Assembly (NCBI GenBank): GCA_963921825.1
Contig: OY997591.1
Span: 56,894,531-56,958,530 of the forward strand
DNA length: 64,000 nt
From: Erodium maritimum
Lineage: Eukaryota; Streptophyta; Magnoliopsida; Geraniales; Geraniaceae
Reading direction: 5' to 3'
In this document: one piece after another, positions 11,887-23,332 of the stretch
How the letters are laid out: each line of letters starts with the position of its first letter
Numbering within the stretch: the stretch's first letter is position 1
Notes under the pieces: generated by a model
The model's database searches: none
Seen by the model: the letters and a program-made list of their open reading frames with translations, nothing else
Told to the model about the DNA's origin: nothing
Made by a program: the position numbers and the translations under genes

Positions 11887-12170
11887 GGCATTGATGGTTT
11901 TGAGTGAAAACTGCATCGAAGGCATGCAAAATCCTGCACAGTCCTTTGTTGAGGACAAGTTTGGTCTTGCTTTTTGTTAATTAGCCTAAAATTTTCAACT
12001 GAGAGGTGAAGGAGAACGACGATTAGGTGTCTTATTGGACAGACATTTTAAGTTGTAAAACCTAAAGTTTGGCATTTTTGTAGGAAAAAGCAAATAATTA
12101 TAGAAGAATCTTCCCAACTGCCATATACTAATTTGTGTGTATCATATGTTATTGTAATAGCTCTCTCTAA
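11887..12170 (+). other. TCF25 3' UTR and downstream flank
   Basis: Non-coding sequence follows the TGA at 11884-11886. T-rich stretches and a TTATTGTAATAG word near 12148 could serve as polyadenylation signals, but no clear AATAAA is present. Confidence 0.35.
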
Positions 12171-13560
12171 AACTTTTTCTCCTATCTCTCTTTAGCCTCC
12201 AGAACCCTAGCCCTATTGTTGCGTTGTCGCTGGCAGCCGGCTTGATCGTCCTCTGGATCAGGAGGTCGTTGACAGAAGCTCTTCTTTCCACTCCTCCTAT
12301 TCCTTCTTTGGCTTCTCCTTTGTCTCTCTTCTTCTTCTTCTTCCTCCTCTTTGTCCCTGTTTTTCATATATGGTTTTCGTTTTCACAGGTCTGATGGCTT
12401 CATCGTCCTTGTAGTCCAGAGGCTCTCATCCTAAAGTGCTCCCATCCTTCCCTTGTTCTCTTCGTTGTTGGAAATCTAGTCAGGTCGTGCCAGTGGTTTG
12501 GTGTCTGTTATGGCATCGAGGAAGAAACTTGGGTAGATCTTAGGTTTTGGGCTCTGAACCGATTGAGGTCGGTGGGGTTTTGGGTCCTGGAGCGTTTCAC
12601 CTTTTGGCTTTCCGTTCTCTCCTCTTTTCTTTGCCTCATCTTCATTTTCTTCTATCGGAGGAAGTGATGAGATTTTGGGGCTTCCTCTCCTTTTTTGGAT
12701 CGTCAGTGATGCTGGTTGTCGGTGGACTACTCATGAGTAGATGAGCGGAGACTAGTGGGGTGGGGGAGCTTTGGAGCTGATCTGGTGGCGTTCTCTCCTT
12801 ATCGATCCATCGTCCAATGATGGGTCTTTTCGTACGGTTCGTATTACTCATCTTTTCCGACGTCGAGATTTGGGGTACTAAACTTTTCTCTCCCAGTGGT
12901 GCTGGCCCCAGAATCAGAGAGATGGGCGTAGGGGTTCTCTACTGTGTTCGGCGAGATTCATGAGTTCCGGGAGCTACGGTGATCGTTTGGTACTTAGTGT
13001 TCCTACTGGGTGCTGTCACACGTAGTGAGGTTGGGGTGCTGGGCTCGAGGGAGGGTTGGAACCCGAGGTACTAGACTTGCTTATTTGTGTTGGTGGCTTC
13101 TTGATTAATTTTGGATATAAGATTGTTAGACCCTTTCTTTGTTTGCTTCAAGTCTGTGAAATCAGGTATAAGATTAGACCGATTCTTGGCTTGTTTTGGT
13201 TGTAAGTTTCTGGTTATAATAATGGTAAGCTGTTATGACTACCGTGCTCCTATATCCTATTCGAAAATTTGAGTCCATTAATAATATTTGCTGATAAAAA
13301 ACAAACATGTTAGGGTAATGGCATAATAGAGTCAACTACAATGTTACCGAAATTAATTTCATGTTCTATCTCAAGAAAACACTCAATAGTGGGAATTGGA
13401 GCAATCATTCGATACAATTACAGTATAAATTAATTTTGAATCAATTAATAGATGGACATATAATCAAATGAACAAGGTATATATATGTGGCTTGCAAGTT
13501 GCACGCATGTTTTATTACCACTAGAGTAGTACACAGTACACACAATGAAGATTACAATGA
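12171..13560 (+). mobile_element. Possible non-LTR element 5' region, then plain intergenic DNA
   Basis: From about 12171 to 13200 the plus strand is C/T- then G/T-rich and opens with a CCAGAACCCTAGCCCTA-like leader, as L1-type elements and the insertions at 18751-20166 and 31793-33030 do. No reverse transcriptase or endonuclease motif, poly-A tail or target duplication was found, so the assignment is weak. 13240-13560 is AT-rich and featureless. Confidence 0.25.
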
Positions 13561-13580
13561 AATCATGGAGCACAAGATAT

Positions 13581-15119
13581 CTAAGTAGTCATGGATTTGC
13601 TAAAATGGTCGCCACTTTCATCCGGAGCTGTTGCAGGTGCTGAATCTGAAAACGGCGCACTTTCATCCGGAGCTGTTGCAGGTGCTGAAACTGAAAACGG
13701 CGGCAGAGCCACCTCGTTTTGTGGCTTAGCGCCGTCCTTTACGGCCAACATGACGAGGATTGCAAGAAGAGGATAGCTGACAGTTGTAAGTGACCAATTC
13801 GTAATCAACTGGTTGAGGAAAGATACATGATGAGCGTCTACTTGCCACGCCACAGCTCCTCCTGCACTCTGCACTCCTTTGTAGAACCCCACGTACCTGA
13901 AAACGATGAGTCAAGTCAGCTCAACCGCTAAAGATTACTCCATACATGGTGGTTAAGTATCTTACCTGCTAAGGATCTCAGAGTCGTCAGCTAATGCTCC
14001 GATCACCCAATAAACCAAACTCTGGAACATGGCATCTAACAAGCCATAACAAAAATACAGAACAAACGGTCCTGCATATTCACTGCCTGAGTCTTTGAAG
14101 TCCAATAAAGGGTCCGGGAGGTTATCAGCAGGGTACTTGAGCTCGTTCGCGAGGCCACCGCCCCAAATCGCGGTGCCGAACAAGGCAACCACTCCGATCC
14201 CGACAAGGCCTCTGGTTCTTCTGCTGCCGAAACTGAAGTCCAACAAGTAGCCGATCCCCACCGATCCCAACATCTGCGCACCCCAATAGAACACGTTGTT
14301 TAGCCCTTTGGTTCTCAAGTTGAACAGCCCGTTGACATTGTTGAACTGGTACGTGTAGAAGAAGTTGCTGCTCCACGCCGCGGGGACGATGAGAAGCATC
14401 TTCCAGTTCCCGAACAGCTTCAAGATCTCGTGCGCCTCTGTCGTAACCTTGGAGTACTTAATGTTGGTGCAATATGTCCCATCGTCTCTAACAACTTTAT
14501 TCGCCGGAAGGATGGCTAAGGAGAGAAGCGCACCGGCCGTCATGAAGGCCATGAAGGCGATGTAGGTCCCGTCACTGACAGATCCCGCGCCGGAGCGGCT
14601 GTAGTTCAAGATGAAAGGGATGAATCCGCCAACAACACCACCCATGTTGAAGATGGTCCAGAAAAGGGAGATGTAGACACCCTTTCTGGCACGGGTCGGG
14701 TAGGAGGTCATCATCGCGCCTTGCGCGGCCCAGAGGAGGCCGGCGCCGGCCCCGAGGAGAGCGCCAGCTATGACCACGAAGGTCTGGTTCTTGTGGTGGT
14801 TATAGTAGAGGAAAGAGGCGGCGAAGAGGATGTAGGTGGAGCAGCCGGCAGAGAGGGTGAGTTTGGGGCCGAGGATGTTATATATACCCCCTCCTAGGAC
14901 TGCGAAAACGGCAAAGGTTGTGTACAGAGCAGTGTTGGCATTGTTGTTGGCGGTATGGTCGAGCTGGCCTCCGCCGCCCATGCCGTTGAGTGCATTGAAC
15001 ATTCCCGGACAGCAGAAGCATACTAGGCCTATTAGGCTGACCTGAACCAGGGGCGAGTTGTACCTGAAAAGTGATGGCCTTCCTTCTTTGGCTGCTGCTT
15101 CCACATCTTCGTACCCCAT
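13581..15119 (-). CDS. UNC93-like major-facilitator membrane protein, 2 exons, 489 aa
   Basis: Exon 1 is 13966-15119 (minus) and exon 2 is 13581-13896; the GT-AG junction splits an Arg codon (AG/G) and the total is 1470 nt. The protein starts MGYEDVEAAAKEGRPSLFRY. Hydrophobic helices begin at residue ~24 (VSLIGLVCFCCPGMFNALNG) and recur about 11 times up to residue ~430, including FVVIAGALLGAGAGLLWAAQ, the loop YPTRARKGVYISLFWTIFNM, and FYWGAQMLGSVGIGYLLDF. These are signatures of plant UNC93-like (DUF895/MFS) proteins of the At1g18010 type. Transport substrate is not established for this clade; animal UNC-93 is an ion-channel or TLR-trafficking partner. The C-terminal cytosolic tail carries a 15-residue tandem duplication. 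Likely a plasma- or endomembrane protein. Confidence 0.92.
13613..13702 (-). repeat. 2 x 45-bp in-frame tandem repeat in UNC93-like C-terminus
   Basis: Two 45-bp units, nearly identical, start at 13613 and 13658 and encode consecutive SAPATAPDES-containing segments. The length is a multiple of three, so the reading frame is kept. Confidence 0.9.
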
Positions 15120-16051
15120 GATTGCTATGCTATGCAGAAAAGAAACTGAGCTGGTGAAGGGGTTTTATTACCTTGATTATCGCATCATAACTTCATTTTT
15201 GGTTCCATGTCCTTTTCCAGCTCTCCTCATCCTGTATTCATGCCAAGCTGATAGGTCCAAACCAGTCACAGCCACAAGAAGCTTTTCTTGTTTGTCTTCT
15301 AACTGGTGGAGCTTTATGGGGCAGAGAAATGACATAAGAATCAAAATGGTTACAAGGAAACATGCTGGCACGGCTGATCTTGCACAGATGAAACAACAAA
15401 TCTGCTCCTCGAGACAAATGCAAAATGGTGCACTGAATATGACAAAAAAAAAACAGGTAAAACAACTCGCAGAGAAAGACCGAGACAAGACACTGAAGTG
15501 CCTAGTTATATTGTTCCTGTCAGTCCTTGACTTGTTCCAAATCACCGAAAAACGGATTCCAGCTGGGAGCAATGATCTGCAGGCAGGCACGGTGAAGCCT
15601 ACTTCTGCCTGCTTGTATTTGTGTCCTGTACCCTTCACATAAAAGCACACTCACCAGAGGTCATGAACCATTGTTTTGCTAATTAAGGATGTCTTTCTAT
15701 GAGAATGAAAGACTGATATGTTTGTAGTAACACCACTAAAACTATATATAAATCATACACAAGCAGAAGAAGAGATTTCATGGATAAAACATCAAACTAC
15801 AATGTTAATGTGCATTGTCTGCATCAACATATTAGATTCATCGCCCTCCCCAGCAGATTACACTGCATAAGATGCTGCTTTCAATTCATTGAGTGACTTT
15901 ATAAGCTATAACATATTCCTTCATGTTCTTCCTTACATAACTGTGTCTTTCTTAATAATTTCCATCATTGTGCAAAACGTGGTGCCTGCAAAGGTTTTTT
16001 TTCTTTTTCTCAAGTAGGTCGCTGAATCATACCATGATTCATGGAACAAAT
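15120..16051. other. Intergenic: upstream region of the UNC93-like gene
   Basis: The minus strand has a TATATATAG word near 15740-15750 which could be the TATA box of the UNC93-like gene; a 5' UTR intron would then be implied, since the start codon is 600 bases away. ORFs of up to 194 codons cross 15058-15650 on both strands but resemble nothing and partly overlap the real exon. The 3' UTR of the O-methyltransferase gene must also lie here. Confidence 0.35.
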
Positions 16052-18573
16052 TCATCTTTTCCGGCAGATTGTCATGCCATCACCAATTGGTACCTGAGAC
16101 CCCAAAAAAGTTACTTTGAATATATGATCATCAACTGGCTAGCATCTCACAGAAACTTTTAAGACACTCCACCTACCATACTGATGCTGACACGCTCGTC
16201 CTCCATTATATTCTTATTAAAATTTCGGATGTTGGCAGTTTTAGCATCATTTACCTGCTTACAAGATGTCAATATAAAATACTAATACTTGTATTGGACA
16301 GAGTTTAACATGTCAAAATCATAAGGATACCATTGGGTCAGCAACTTTTCCGTGCCAGAGAACATTATCTATCACAATGATACCCCCAACCCTAACCTGC
16401 ACAAGTGAACTGAAACTAGATTACTCTCGGCAGAAATCTGGATAAACAAGTTTAATGAAGGGAAAAAGCACATGGGTGGATCTACTCATATTGTCTTAAA
16501 CGTTAAATCTTGGCCCTACCAGCTGCAGTAGAAGTTCGAAGTACTCTTGATTCATCCTCTTCTCAGCATCAATAAAAGCAAAATCATAGCTGTATAGAGA
16601 AGGAGATATCTGGAAATTGTTACTTATTTCATTATCATTCACAATATGACATACATAAGAAGTACAATGTCACAGAAGAAAGCTCACTAAGGGCAAAAGA
16701 TGGTAGGGAACTGGAAGATAATACATTATCCACAAAATTATATGCCATAGGATTTACCAACCTACAATCATACAATAGGGGTTTATAGTTCATTAGAGTT
16801 AATTATAGTGAACACAAACCAGAACATGAAGTTGACGAACAAAATTCTGTAACATACTTAAACAGAACAACAATTTTACTATCCTGGGTGCAGTGAGTCC
16901 AGGGATATACATTGAAATTTGACTTTGTGGATAAGGCATTGGTTTACTCAAGTAGCACTCGGTGAAAGCCAGACTTACAAGATACTATTCAAACATGGGC
17001 ACAAAAATTAAGAGAGATAAAAACGCCATAAAGGAGAAAGTTACAGTCTTAAACATTACTTCTGATATTTACCTGGAAGCTTCACCATTTAATATAAGAG
17101 ATCTTAGGGCATCTGCTGCTAGTCCATGTTTCACATCCACCTAAGCCAGCAAAATAATTCAAAGCTCTTGATGAATTGCAATTAAAATAGGAATACCAGA
17201 AACATGTAATGAAGAAGTTACACTATAACGCTTGTCTAGCTTGCATCCACGAGTTAAAAGATTGTGAAGCAACTAATGAGACTACTACTTGCTTGAACCA
17301 AGATCTTTATATTTCAGAATAGCAATAGCAGGCAGCAGAAGCAAATGAAAAACATGGTGTGTATTACCTTGTGTGAAACACCTGCTAGATCATAGTACCT
17401 TTTAGCAACTTCGAGTGATCTAGCATCTCTTTCGCATGCAACTAAATGACCAGATTCTGGTAAGACTAGTGCAATAGCTAGTGATGAGTATCCCTGGGTA
17501 CAAAACAATACTAGTAAGACTACAAATTGTTAACACATCAACTTCATAGAAGTAACCCATATAATAATTACATGACATAAATATGAGTGATCTAGATGTG
17601 ACCACATGAGGGATAGATTCGTTTGAGATGATGTGACAGTTAAATTTCATGGCAGATACATACAGTATAAACCCCGACTTCAATACAACGTTCCACCCCA
17701 AGTATCTGTACAAGCATTGCAAGCAGCTGTGCCTGATCAGGAGAAACCTGTTGAGGGAAATATAAATCATCATCTTCGATGTGCAAATCAAGTAAGTAAC
17801 ATCACAACTTGAGCTCTGGCATGCAGTATTTGATTGTCGATATGAATTTTATCCTGCAAGCTCCCCGCATTAATAACTCACTACAGAATTCCTCAACACC
17901 ACAAAATAATACATCCAAAAAAATCTTTTTCCTTGATTCCTGAAGTATTTGACACTTGACCTTCATCCATATAATGGAGTTCAAACACAAGTATATCACA
18001 AAAGAATTGACTCATGAACAGATGAATTAGGACAGTACACACCAACACTAACTGTCTCTTTGTTTCCTGAACTACTCGTGATTAACTTACAGAAGAGACT
18101 ACAAATTGAAATAAAATAGTAAGAAATACCTGCATTTGGCTACCGCGCATGGCGGCTGTCTCCTCCCGGAGTTGCCGGAGAATCTGAAAAAGCAAAGCAA
18201 CGCTAATAAAAAACAAGCAGTAGTAGAAAATGCACTAGATTTGAAGAAAGATGTTTCAATGGAGTACCTCAGGCTCTCGGACATTGGAGAGGATATAGTC
18301 GTAGAGACGAGGATTGAGACTGATCACCTGCTTGTTTCCGTACTTGTCATCGTCCACAACCACGACGGAGCCGCTGCAGCGACGCCTCGTGACCAGATAT
18401 TCGGACCTCCTTTCGAGGCATAAATCCCCAAATCCACCGCCTCTGCCGAAGCTTGCGGAGGACCTGGTAGATAAGGAATGAAGTAATGCCACCAGAATCG
18501 GCCGCCGAGGAGCCAATGTTGGCTTTGGGACAATCGCCGAGCAGCAACCATGAAGCACCCATCTGCTCGCCAT
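16052..18573 (-). CDS. Cation-dependent O-methyltransferase (CCoAOMT-like), 9 exons, 297 aa
   Basis: The exons, 5' to 3' on the minus strand, are 18573-18268, 18183-18130, 17747-17664, 17493-17368, 17140-17073, 16589-16520, 16396-16331, 16254-16177 and 16093-16052; all are GT-AG and sum to 894 nt. Residues 1 to ~65 are Arg/Ser-rich and low in acidic residues, as in an organelle transit peptide. The SAM pocket is ERCIEVGVYTGYSSLAIAL (about 139-157) with LVACERDARSLEVAKRYY following. Metal-binding residues are D220 (FAFIDAEKR), D246 and N247 (VIDNVLWHGKVADP), the same 26+1 spacing as in alfalfa caffeoyl-CoA O-methyltransferase. It ends VPIGDGMTICRKR. The protein matches the organelle-type branch (At3g61990/At3g62000-like) rather than the lignin enzyme, which lacks the transit peptide; the natural substrate is unknown. 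A retroelement sits 163 bp upstream of the start codon. Confidence 0.93.
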
Positions 18574-18735
18574 TAAGGAGCGGAGGCTATCATATCAACA
18601 AAGTTAGCCATCTTCAACCTCGTCCTGGGCCGGTTCGGTTCGGGTGAAGATCCGTTGGGTCGGGTTCAGGTAAGAGTTTCTGTGGAGGTAAATTTGAAGC
18701 TTTTAACATGCCGTATCATTTGTTCTAGGATGATG

Positions 18736-18750
18736 TTATAAAGTTACGTT
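18736..18750. repeat. Left target-site duplication of the non-LTR element
   Basis: It matches 20167-20181 at 14 of 15 positions and directly abuts the T-run that represents the element's poly-A tail. Confidence 0.8.
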
Positions 18751-20166
18751 TTTTTAAGCCAAAGTTGTAATATTATTAATCAAAAACCAATTATATTACT
18801 GTGCGTCGAGGAATAGACTCCCCAATCACGATGAAAAGGACAGATTGGATAAACAATGATTTTCTGATCCTTGTGGTACCATAACCGTCACAAACGATAG
18901 TTTGATGTCGCATGGGTAAAGACAAAATACGAAGAGGGGGAAGGGGGTACCGGAAATCCCGAGGGACCTCAACAATAATGGTGATGGTGGGAGGCAAACC
19001 ATCGTCTTGAGACCCCTCCCTGGGCCAGTCTCCGATGCTCATCTAGCCTCTCATTCCTCCTAGCGGGGCTACTTTCCCACCCTGACCTGATCCTCCCGAG
19101 GAGCTCCAGCTGCTGATCTCTTGAGCGCTCCAGTACTCTCTCCAACTACAGCATGACCAGGAAGCCCGACAACCTTTGCTCTCGAGCCCTCACAAGCTCC
19201 CTCACTCATTTGACTAGAAGGTGGTGGAGGGGCCACCAGTGCCGAGATAACTGAGCAGGGGAAACTCTAGTAGGACCCTGAGGCCTCATACCAGAAGGCA
19301 CGAAGGTCCGAGGGGCCTTATTCAGAGTCAAGGGGCCTTTCGGGGCGAAGCTCGGTGGAGCAGAGCTATCAAGGATCGAATGTTGTTCCCAAAATGAAAT
19401 AGTGGTGACGATGAAGGAAGCCGAACACACAACCACGTCCCTAACCACCCCCATACCCGGAGTCCGAAGAGAATCCGGAGGCGAGAGAAGGTGGGGAGGC
19501 GTGGCCCGTCGAACCCTCAGAGGCCTTAGCGAAGACGCAACCCTAGCCATCGCGCCGCCTGGAATAGGAACCAGAGTAAGGTCATGGTACGCCCGGGAAC
19601 TCGACGATTTAGGGTTCGTAGGAAGAGGGACGAAGTCGTTGCTTGGGAAGGAAGTAACCCCGGGCCGCCGTAAGAATCCTCCCCGCCTCAGTTCCACGAT
19701 CGGAGGGAGAGGAGACTGTCCTGAGGAGCCGAAAGCCACGACCGACATCATCATCGTTGGAGAGAGAAAAGGAGGTCGAACCTGTGGTGTGGTCGTCCTC
19801 CAGCGGTGGTTCTTATCCTTCGCATTGGGCACGATCTGCGAGTGACAAGACCACACGAGGGGGGCAGCATCGACAACCACAGTAGCACCATGCAGAGAGG
19901 GAGGCACGACAGGGGTCACTTTGATGGTGGGGACATGGAAAAGCACCATAACTAGTGGTGGCGGGGGAGAGTCAACGACGCAGTGGCTAACGGTGGCTCG
20001 AGAGGAGCCCTAGTAGAGAAAACTCTCGCAAGACCTAAAGGGGATATGCAGAGGAGAAGGTGGATAGAGAAGAGAAGAAGAATCATGACATAAGTCATGA
20101 CAATTGCCATAGCCATATAGCCATGGTGTTGCATACGGCGGCAGAGTTTTCAAAACCCTAGCAGTA
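18751..20166 (-). mobile_element. 1.4-kb non-LTR retroelement with 15-bp target duplication
   Basis: It is bounded by TTATAAAGTTACGTT (18736-18750) and TTATAAAGCTACGTT (20167-20181), a 15-bp target-site duplication with one mismatch. A T-run at the left edge is the poly-A tail of a minus-strand insertion, preceded by ATTAATAATATTAC and GGCTTAAAAA, like plant L1 3' ends. The 5' half (right) is GC-rich and begins TACTGCTAGGGTTTTGAAAA. It contains a Pro/Ser-rich 247-codon ORF (19206-19949) without any recognised domain; no reverse transcriptase is seen. It is either an internally deleted L1 or a non-autonomous family. Confidence 0.75.
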
Positions 20167-20181
20167 TTATAAAGCTACGTT
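20167..20181. repeat. Right target-site duplication of the non-LTR element
   Basis: It is the partner of 18736-18750 and abuts the element's 5' end. Confidence 0.8.
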
Positions 20182-20557
20182 AAACTATACAAATTTAATA
20201 CAAACTCTTTTTATCCTAAAAATCGTGAGAACCAAGCATAATCATATACACCTAAAATCCAATATTCACTGTATGCTACATCATTACTCTAATCCCACTC
20301 AAAATATACGTTAACATTACTCTAATCCCACTCAAAATATATGCCACTTTCATCATTTCTCACACAAGTAAGGGTATAATTGTAATAACATGGTGTCATG
20401 TGTATAAGGGTACTAAAAGGTACGTGGACCGAACATAAGGGTACCATAATGTATTTAACCCGATTAATTTCATACCATTTCTCTATTCACTACTTCCTCT
20501 GTTCTCACCATCCAAAACCCAACTGGTAATTAAAAAGAACCCGGAAAAAATGACCAA
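20182..20557. other. Intergenic AT-rich DNA with one MITE-like arm
   Basis: There is no gene. Around 20385-20460 the words AAGGGTACTAAAAGG, GACCGAACATAAGGGTACC and TATTTAACCCG resemble the right arm of the GGTACCC-type elements at 3350-4400 and 35094-35535, but no left arm was found. A 48-bp stretch around 20285 (TACTCTAATCCCACTCAAAATATA) is directly repeated. Confidence 0.4.
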
Positions 20558-20759
20558 TTTTTTTTGATCGGCAAAGCAAATTTAGATTAAAAACCTTTTC
20601 CGGGATGAAAAAGGAGGTACATCGTATCTTATTACAACAAGATTTTTCATAAGAACTACCCACCAACCATTGCTTGAGCAAAGAAGGTTTCTTTAACCCC
20701 CAACCAAAAACCACAAGCCAACTACCCTTAAACATTAGCAAGATTTTGAAAAGTGTTAC

Positions 20760-22155
20760 TGATGTGGACATAAAATACATCTATTTTAGATGTCATTAGC
20801 CCACATTTATGTTCTTTTTAGTCCCGAGTTAATATGAAATGATGCATTTTACTCTCATATTGTGTATTTGGTCTTGTTTCAGGGTTCATCAAGTTTTCGG
20901 AGCAAAAAAGGGCAATTCGGGAGTGAAACAGAGCGAATTTGGAAGTTGGACAGAAGTGTCAGCAACATGCACCAATTTGTTGCACGCCGTGCAACAAACT
21001 GGTGCACTCTGGACAGAGGAGTCAACAAAATGCACCAGTTTGTTGCACGGCGTGCAAGAAACTAGTGCAACTTAAGTGCACCAGAAACTTGCACGGCGTG
21101 CAAGCGACCGTGCAAGCGTCAAAAACGCGATTTCCAGCTGCGTTTCCTATTTTTTATCAGAGTTAACCCGTCATATAAAAGGGAATTTAGGTCAGATTGA
21201 AGGAGATCACGAAATTGGAGAGAAAAAGCCACTTTTGGAGAGAACTTGGAGAAGATCAAAGGAGAACTACTAGAATCACATTGAGGTTTTTGTAGTTTGG
21301 ATTGTTTCTGAATATTTGTATTGCTATTTTTAGTTAATATGATTATGATTATTTCAATCCTTCTCTTGTGTTCTTATTCCTTTGCTATGAACTAAGTTTA
21401 TATCGATCTAGGGCTAGGGGGAACGATGTGATGAATTGATTGAGCATATTTAGGTTATATACTTATAAACTAATACTAGAAAAGTGTTTATTCATTTCCG
21501 TTCGTAATGCTACATTGCCTTGATCACGTACATGTATGATTAAATCTTGTTAACCAACAATTGAGAAATGAGGTTAAAAAGAGGAAAAAGGAATTGGATA
21601 GCTCGGGTTTCAATCTAGGCTAGAATATGGGTAGACTGACACGAGTGCAATAGCTATAGGTGTAAAACCCGAAAGTTAGAGGAATTCATAGATCGTAATG
21701 CTTTATACCGCTCTACACCTAGATTAGAGATAATTAGGTGGACCGAGTGTATTAGGTTCCTAATACGGTCGAGAGATGGTTAGGAGTACTTAAAGAGAAT
21801 TCTCGTTGCCCTTAAAATAGTATTAGTTATAAATGTATGCCAAATATCGTTAAGTTGTTCATCTCATTCGACCCCCGTTAATGTCCTAGATCGTCTTTTA
21901 TCTCTGATTTACAATCCATCTGTGGTTTTGTGCTCTGTTTGCGGATCATCTATATACTCAGTACTTGTATGAAATTAAATTTTACAAAACAAAACAAATC
22001 CTCATTATAGGAATAGCTTGACCATCGGATTAACTAACTGAAGTGCTTGCTTAATTGCTCCCTTGGGTACGATATCTCGGACTTAAAAACCCGAATAATA
22101 CTTGACGACCGGTACGCTTGCCGTGCCATTCTGAGAGTTAATTCTCAGAGTGTCA
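20760..22155 (+). mobile_element. Solo LTR (probably Gypsy, Tat/Athila-like), 1.4 kb
   Basis: It starts TGATGTGGACAT, ends GAGTGTCA, and is flanked by the 5-bp duplication GTTAC (20755-20759 and 22156-22160). The 3' part (ACGATATCTCGGACTTAAAA, then GACCGGTACGCTTGCCGTG) resembles U5 regions of Tat/Athila-type LTRs. There is no internal region, so it arose by LTR-LTR recombination. Strand is taken from that U5-like end. Fossil. Confidence 0.75.
20965..21120. repeat. Palindromic TTGCACGGCGTGCAA repeats in the solo LTR
   Basis: Three copies of TTGCACGCCGTGCAA or TTGCACGGCGTGCAA-like words (near 20980, 21035 and 21088) lie in an imperfect 55-bp tandem repeat with GTGCACCAGTTTGTTGCACG. Each word is a near-perfect palindrome. 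Confidence 0.75.
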
Positions 22156-22430
22156 GTTACCCTTTCTTAGTGATGAGGAGTAACAAAATTCCAGAGAAGC
22201 AGATCATGCAGCTGATGTTGCAGAATTGTGATAGGAATAGAAGCCAAGATAAAGCCAACACCCTCCCAAGTCTTTGATCATCCAAGATGCAGAACCAATA
22301 CCAAATGAAGCCCTTGATAGATAAGATCCTAACCTGATTTTTGTATGAGAAGAACTACCCACGGAAAAACTGAATTCCAACTCAAATCTGCCATCCAATT
22401 TTGCAGATTGCGCTCCAAAAATGTATACTT

Positions 22431-23184
22431 GGAATAGCGTTAAAGTTGTTTATTGAAGCTAAAAAATTTCCCGAGAAAAGGAATTAAAATAACACTAATG
22501 ACTAAACCTATAACAACCAGATTTCCCGGCGATCAAACATCGCCGTGAAACAGAGCGACGACTTACCCTAAACATGAAAAAAAATATCAACGAATTCATA
22601 GGGAAAACGAAGGAAAAAGGAAGGGATTAAAAGAGGGGAGAAGAAAATAATTTCCAAGGGAGGAACAAAATCAACGAATTCAGAGGGAAAACAGAGGGCC
22701 CAACTCGGTCCCCCTCTCCTCTCGCAGATCTGAACGCATGGCCATCACCATGGCCGTGTTCACGGAAGCGGCGAGGCGAGGTGGATTCACGGGGATTTTC
22801 AGAGCTCGCCAAAGCCACCATTAACGCGTGTTCGTGGTGGTTCGTGAAGGAGGTGGTCAGAGGAGCTCAAAATCAGGGCGTGTTCGTGGCTTAGGATTTG
22901 GATGAGGATGGGGGCTGATGTTTCAAGAGGAAAAGTAAAGAAAAAGAAAAAAAGCAAAACGGATTAGGGTTTAAAGAGATAAGGGGTATTTTGGGTATTT
23001 AAAAAAATTAGGGCCACGTGCCATGCACATGACCTTTTCCATCCAAAAATAGATAAAAAAAACTAACGGTAGGTACTAAAGTGCGATTAAACTCATAGTT
23101 AGGGTGGTGAGGTGCAACAAACCATAGTTAGGGTAGTAAGATGAAAAACAAGAATTTTTAGGGTAGTGAGATGAAATTAACCCT
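22431..23184. other. Intergenic DNA, possible Mutator-like arm at right
   Basis: No gene was recognised. 22680-22900 is GC-richer with a minus-strand ORF of 64 codons that is not conserved-looking. The complement of 23080-23181 (GGGTTAATTTCATCTCACTA, then repeated CTACCCTAAC words) looks like the long terminal arm of plant Mutator-like MITEs, but its partner was not found. Confidence 0.3.
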
Positions 23185-23332
23185 TTTTTTATGAGCAGAT
23201 GCAAATTTAAATTAATCATTTTCAGAGGTAGAAAAGGTTTATATGAATTGGTCTAACTACATACTTGAGAAAGAATCGAGCGCTGACATATCAACTCAGC
23301 CTCATGACAGTCCCAACAAGGGGAGTACACTG

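Larger units (their letters stand above)
20558..22430 (-). mobile_element. L1-like LINE 3' fragment, split by a solo LTR
   Basis: The left edge is a T-run followed by the complement of TTTGCCGATCAAAAAAA, a 3' terminus I know from plant L1 elements. The minus strand continues through non-coding 3' UTR-like sequence that resumes on the far side of the LTR at 20760-22155, the two halves joining at the 5-bp duplication GTTAC. No coding domain is left. The 5' limit is uncertain. Confidence 0.5.

Noticed and set aside
15058-15642. 194-codon plus-strand ORF and an overlapping 157-codon minus-strand ORF
   Set aside because: They overlap the first exon or upstream region of the UNC93-like gene, contradict each other and resemble no protein.
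19206-19949. 247-codon minus-strand ORF as an independent gene
   Set aside because: It sits inside an insertion with poly-A tail and 15-bp target duplication; it has no domain and low-complexity composition, so it is described as part of that element.
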